A stretch of DNA of 64,000 nt from Pseudomonas huaxiensis (GTDB lineage: Bacteria > Pseudomonadota > Gammaproteobacteria > Pseudomonadales > Pseudomonadaceae): the NCBI RefSeq assembly GCF_003231275.1, contig NZ_QKVL01000001.1:372001-436000 (forward strand). The letters run 5' to 3'. The position numbers and the translations under genes were made by a program. The notes below the pieces were generated by a model that was not told where the DNA came from, did no database searches, and saw only the letters and a list, made by a program, of their open reading frames with translations. Below, in pieces: positions 63,149-64,000 of the stretch. Position 1 is the stretch's first letter, and the number at the start of each line of letters is the position of its first letter.

Positions 63149-64000
63149 ATGGCGGGCGAACTGATAGTTGAGGTGAGGATCGGAGGAGCCGTTGATCCTG
63201 CCTTGGGGCAGGTTTTCAGCCAGATCGAGCAGCAGATAGGTCAGCTCGAATCGTTTGCTGTTCGAATTGGCGAGGCGTTGAGGTTGACCACCCAGAGTGC
63301 CTTGCCTTTGGCGACGGCATTCAAGACGGCCAACGACACTGCTGCGGAGTCAGCCGGGAAATGGGAGGCGGCGCTGCTGGGCATTGACAAAAAGCTGTCT
63401 TCCCAGCTGGACACAACACTACCTAAGTTGACCAAGGCTTATCAGGAGCTTGGCAAGGCAATGGAGTCTGCCCGTTTACCTAACGCTGGCCAGACGTTGC
63501 AGAAACCATCGCCTGGCGCAACGATTTCCAATGCTTCTCGAGAAGTACAGAAATCGGCAACAAGCTCGGTTGATAAATTCGCGAGTTATGACGCGATAGT
63601 CAGCAATCTGGTCATCCAAGGAGAGAAAGATCCGAGCAAACGGGAGGATCAGAAGCAAAAGATCAACGCAGAAGTGGCTAGGATGTCCTATGGGACAAGC
63701 CTGAGCAGGACCGAATCTGCCAACCAGCTCATGAGCCTGTTTGATGAAGGAATGACGCTAGGGGACTCTATACAGGAAGGGCGCCTTGCAGCGAGTTTCA
63801 CAGACAGTCAGCAGGTACCAGAGCGAGTTACCGCAGGTCTTATCCGCACCACGCACAACAATGGTATAGAAAGTAAAGACCGCCGGCTCTTTCTGAACAC
63901 GATGATAGGTCAGGTAGGCGAGGGCAGTTTTGGTATCGCCAACACCGCTCAGGCGGTGACCCGACTTCTTCCACAGGTAGGTGCAGGGCAGAAGGACGCT
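63149..64000 (+). CDS. Tailocin tape measure protein, N-terminal part (runs off window)
   Basis: 284 codons are open to the window end. MAGELIVEVRIGGAVDPALG follows GGGAGGA. The visible part is helical and polar with many Gln/Ser (FSQIEQQIGQLESFAVRIGE). Only the first few residues (VxIGGAV) resemble the prophage tape measure, and base composition drops compared with E and tube. It sets tailocin tail length. Confidence 0.8.
   Translation, partial: MAGELIVEVRIGGAVDPALGQVFSQIEQQIGQLESFAVRIGEALRLTTQSALPLATAFKTANDTAAESAGKWEAALLGIDKKLSSQLDTTLPKLTKAYQELGKAMESARLPNAGQTLQKPSPGATISNASREVQKSATSSVDKFASYDAIVSNLVIQGEKDPSKREDQKQKINAEVARMSYGTSLSRTESANQLMSLFDEGMTLGDSIQEGRLAASFTDSQQVPERVTAGLIRTTHNNGIESKDRRLFLNTMIGQVGEGSFGIANTAQAVTRLLPQVGAGQKDA

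Larger units (their letters stand above)
53994..64000 (+). mobile_element. R-tailocin (phage-tail bacteriocin) cluster, 5' part
   Basis: A repressor, operator-promoter, holin and contractile-tail genes without any head, terminase or integrase genes. Gene order is completion protein, V, relic, W, J, I, fibre, chaperone, sheath, tube, E/E', tape measure. It is located between mutS and (outside the window, by inference) cinA/recA, a known tailocin locus in fluorescent pseudomonads. The cluster continues past the window. Confidence 0.85.

Overview
The window is a piece of a Pseudomonas chromosome, most likely from the P. fluorescens group. The left 13 kb has the order eno - ftsB - ispD - LysR / frmA - fghA - ispF - truD - surE - pcm - nlpD - rpoS - (rsmZ) - fdxA - mutS. 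The proteins, the high G+C content and a GacA-type box followed by an RsmZ-like RNA after rpoS all fit that genus. Species assignment is inference; no search was run.

Layout. (1) 1-13,302: host housekeeping genes. These cover glycolysis (eno, partial), division (ftsB), isoprenoid synthesis (ispD, ispF), glutathione-dependent formaldehyde detoxification (frmA/fghA with a divergent LysR regulator), tRNA pseudouridylation (truD), survival and repair (surE, pcm), cell-wall amidase activation (nlpD), stress sigma factor (rpoS), the Rsm regulatory RNA, a 7Fe ferredoxin and mismatch repair (mutS). (2) 13,303-53,660: an apparently complete prophage of about 40 kb. It is bounded by a 19-bp direct repeat that I read as attL/attR and sits 27 bp upstream of the mutS start codon. 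Inside attL are an AT-richer PIN-like nuclease gene, a leftward early operon (int, xis-like, a cytosine methyltransferase, a PrtN-like activator and others), a CI-like repressor facing a Cro-like gene, and a CII-like, zinc-finger and primase-helicase replication module. Then come a striking repeat region, a candidate late antiterminator, a holin and a terminase. The head is lambda-like (gpW, portal, S49 protease, gpD, gpE, gpFII, gpZ) and the contractile tail is P2-like (V, W, J, I, fibre, fibre assembly, sheath, tube, E/E', tape measure, U, X, D). The rest is endolysin and spanins, a Rha-type antirepressor with a structured leader, a lipoprotein, and a three-gene cassette (STAS + HATPase, STAS-like DUF4325, membrane protein) that is a candidate defence or regulatory system. 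(3) 53,661-64,000: the start of an R-tailocin (phage-tail bacteriocin) cluster, cut by the window end. It has a LexA-like repressor, operator array, holin, and a head-less tail module in the same gene order as the prophage tail.

How the parts relate. The prophage and tailocin tail modules are close relatives; the sheaths are about 94% identical by eye. They lie as direct repeats about 20 kb apart but have different fibre tips and different tape measures. The two repressors differ in a telling way. The tailocin repressor keeps the residues expected for SOS-driven self-cleavage. The prophage repressor has Arg where the catalytic Lys is expected and V-G where A-G cleavage is expected, and the prophage also carries an antirepressor. 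A short second copy of the mutS 5' end lies 150 bp beyond attR, which suggests this spot has been used repeatedly for insertion.

The most interesting leads are: the two-orientation TGTGTTGGGT repeats downstream of the primase gene, inside an ORF coupled by ATGA overlaps at both ends; the STAS/HATPase/DUF4325/membrane cassette; prophage insertion between mutS and its upstream region; and an apparent RF2-like +1 frameshift (CTT before a stop) in both tail-chaperone genes.
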